A stretch of 64,000 bases of DNA from Phytophthora sp. 'mugwort'. Taxonomy: Eukaryota; Oomycota; Peronosporomycetes; Peronosporales; Peronosporaceae. Both the position numbers and the translations under genes were made by a program. Positions 63,501-64,000 of this stretch are shown piece after piece (the first letter of the stretch is position 1; each line of letters opens with the position of its first letter). A model generated the notes under the pieces. The model was given only the letters and a program-made list of their open reading frames with translations. It was not told where the DNA came from and searched no databases. The stretch lies in contig JAUCEF010000017.1 in assembly GCA_033558025.1 (NCBI GenBank), positions 3,968,001 through 4,032,000 on the forward strand, written 5' to 3'.

Positions 63501-64000
63501 TGGATTAAAGTGATGGATAAATCCCATTGCACTCCGACGCATTGCACTCGATTCGCAGTCTCCAACGTCTCATTGGCCGAGTTGTCAACCGGATATTCGC
63601 CGTCGTCATCGGTCAGCATGCAGATCAGCCACGGGTATACACAGTCCCAGTTGACTGCTACCAGTGTTTCATCTGCGAGAGGAACATGAGGAGGTTTACC
63701 GCACGTTTGTGTATGTCCGACTGCAATTTCGAGTGATAAAGCATACTGGAGTTGTCCAGGGGTATGAATCTCATGTCTCCAATGGATCACGGCATTTACA
63801 CTAAATTCGGGAACGTAGAGAAACTGGAGCGAGTCTTGACCCCGAGAATAACCTTCTGTCTCGCTATTTTCGACAAAATCCACATCTTCGAGCATGACTC
63901 GCAAGGGCGAGCACTTTAACCCCAGCAATTGGAATTGGCGCAGATTAAACGCCACCTCACCCAGCAACACTCGCGTCACTTTGCGTCCGATTTGGTCTCG
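60599..64000 (-). CDS. bridge-like lipid-transfer protein, C-terminal part (SABRE/Hobbit/FMP27, BLTP2 type), partial
   Basis: At least 1,133 residues without a stop, running off the right edge; no start codon lies in the window. Its C-terminal 500 residues show the pattern of the SABRE/Hobbit/FMP27 family: RKSAMTALKAISF-like and KVVGMQWKLRLSPEITGADH; then FIGIRIQGFTGCHTYFTNHC; then SMFPEVSNMIVIQLAADFYD followed by YKFFFE. The final domain is CELFYVKYVRVGNVRLRINC, LSHFDLDLPPYICQSKL, KKLLQKFESHLKWYITKES, ending in a basic tail. These proteins form long grooves moving lipids at ER-plasma membrane contacts. Other bridge-like families (BLTP1) are possible. It converges with the MICU1-like gene, 85 bp apart. 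Ser-rich insertions are disordered. Confidence 0.65.
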   Translation of the reverse strand, partial: RDQIGRKVTRVLLGEVAFNLRQFQLLGLKCSPLRVMLEDVDFVENSETEGYSRGQDSLQFLYVPEFSVNAVIHWRHEIHTPGQLQYALSLEIAVGHTQTCGKPPHVPLADETLVAVNWDCVYPWLICMLTDDDGEYPVDNSANETLETANRVQCVGVQWDLSITLIQFAWWDTVTQEIGILIVANEFLTHGVLRTDSESERPRLWKLWEATVYLPLFRGYLLHVDDDFNAEEETISDILPFSSEITSNFSLETVGTSYRNTYTPTDNEDWDALDDEVTATFAPSNAPLFDKMHDAFVPIDYEFGIVNHAKPVQQEAPGGRLPMLQVPLAVRTSSATITPPKSPRSAKNWTQNIKNRLSRLKHRSASMDNLFLKDGSCPIQVDAMRLLWTIQTRDSVFYMVSTTVDSLRLLLDAKRNAARQSDVEERVDSLPLSQRIKRNSLRSPSIVSNSNDADVTEAGTETPRVLNRRGSTRDTLLDLLQQGKLGMNQEDRESGSKTGDDESESSRGSIGDDTNDFDAPKAIIAMKAYTVDIHDAQINVREETTQSNMLLASKHIHFEIGTDDGANNTIANLTFDNVTAHVAPIDVDISAGVSWYSHSDMTSPSTSSSNLLKQIMDECSLTSSYTHTQGTGATSTEVDLSFLQLSTDRHQFYQLLNVIRHVLLAPPSVARRPKRTYTPRTYSTESPQLLEGSDITVFVPSCPPANTLAPSTSTKKLHVLLEEELRNREIRTRGTSARSKSAMTALKAISFKVVGMQWKLRLSPEITGADHEFIGIRIQGFTGCHTYFTNHCTKLTLNLQWLEISNLHPGPSSAAFEDPTAVLKAKLLVDKRFESSSKLPAGNQKGMLVVRAESGPIVRVHGQKLRVLEVLEVSMFPEVSNMIVIQLAADFYDLIYKFFFENISTTPANSQNSEQVFFGRKSTGAPVSPTASSSTPSSGQKGASSPFTKSRMPSTSPLAQSSLLPLRKSNSAGSTNSMFADSSSTVGGPNGPNSPTSASSSEEVPDDNDLTATDDCELFYVKYVRVGNVRLRINCNGFFVNLSHFDLDLPPYICQSKLCTTKKLLQKFESHLKWYITKESASSGLSQFKNKLLKWTPSSSSTDGKKDKSKKQEEDTAAANAQVLFGPYSGTTT

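Noticed and set aside
1..64000. tRNA, rRNA or CRISPR arrays
   Set aside because: None of the characteristic stems, conserved loops or regularly spaced repeats were seen on either strand.

Overview
The window looks like nuclear DNA of a plant-pathogenic oomycete, most likely Phytophthora or a close relative. The supports are a small secreted protein with a canonical RFLR (RxLR) host-targeting motif, a START plus FYVE-like protein of the type expanded in oomycetes, short 69-76 nt introns, long single-exon genes, and islands packed with decayed transposons of families common in oomycetes (hAT, mariner, MULE, pogo/Tc5, Ty3/gypsy). No tRNA, rRNA or CRISPR array was seen.

Layout. 1-3.9 kb: transposon graveyard (pogo/Tc5 fragment, hAT/DUF4371 relic, Tc1/mariner relic). 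About 4.2-17.2 kb: an AT-richer relic of a Polinton/Maverick-type virus-like element, with a protein-primed family B DNA polymerase, a retroviral-type integrase with chromodomain, several unidentified genes, a fibre gene ending in a peptidase S74 intramolecular chaperone domain, a penton-like protein, a glycine/basic internal virion-like protein and a possible capsid-protein stub. 17.4-18.7 kb: broken unknown gene and a direct repeat. 18.7-31.0 kb: conserved host block with a coiled-coil gene and a 2,332-residue Furry/Tao3/MOR2 homologue diverging from a 139-bp intergenic region, then NADPH-cytochrome P450 reductase converging on Furry. 31.8-33.0 kb: a compact TIR element carrying a non-transposase ORF. 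34.5 kb: the RxLR gene. 35.4-41.5 kb: a three-exon kinesin-like gene with degenerate switch motifs, and a START/FYVE gene. 43.3-55.8 kb: second transposon island (hAT, MULE, Ty3/gypsy gag and pol in opposite orientations, second MULE, and a pogo-like element with 32-bp TIRs). 56.1-64 kb: conserved host genes, namely a MYND zinc-finger protein, an acidic nuclear-like protein, a nine-exon MICU1-like mitochondrial calcium uptake regulator, and the C-terminal part of a bridge-like lipid-transfer protein (SABRE/Hobbit/FMP27 type) running off the right edge.

Host genes show no operon logic. They are housekeeping genes (polarity/NDR-kinase scaffold, P450 electron supply, mitochondrial calcium, lipid transfer) interrupted by two repeat islands. 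The main points of interest are the virus-like element with its S74 fibre, a paired template-switch-like palindrome inside its polymerase, and an apparent AT-AC minor-spliceosome (U12) intron in the MICU1-like gene. All gene names come from reading motifs by eye; no database search was run.
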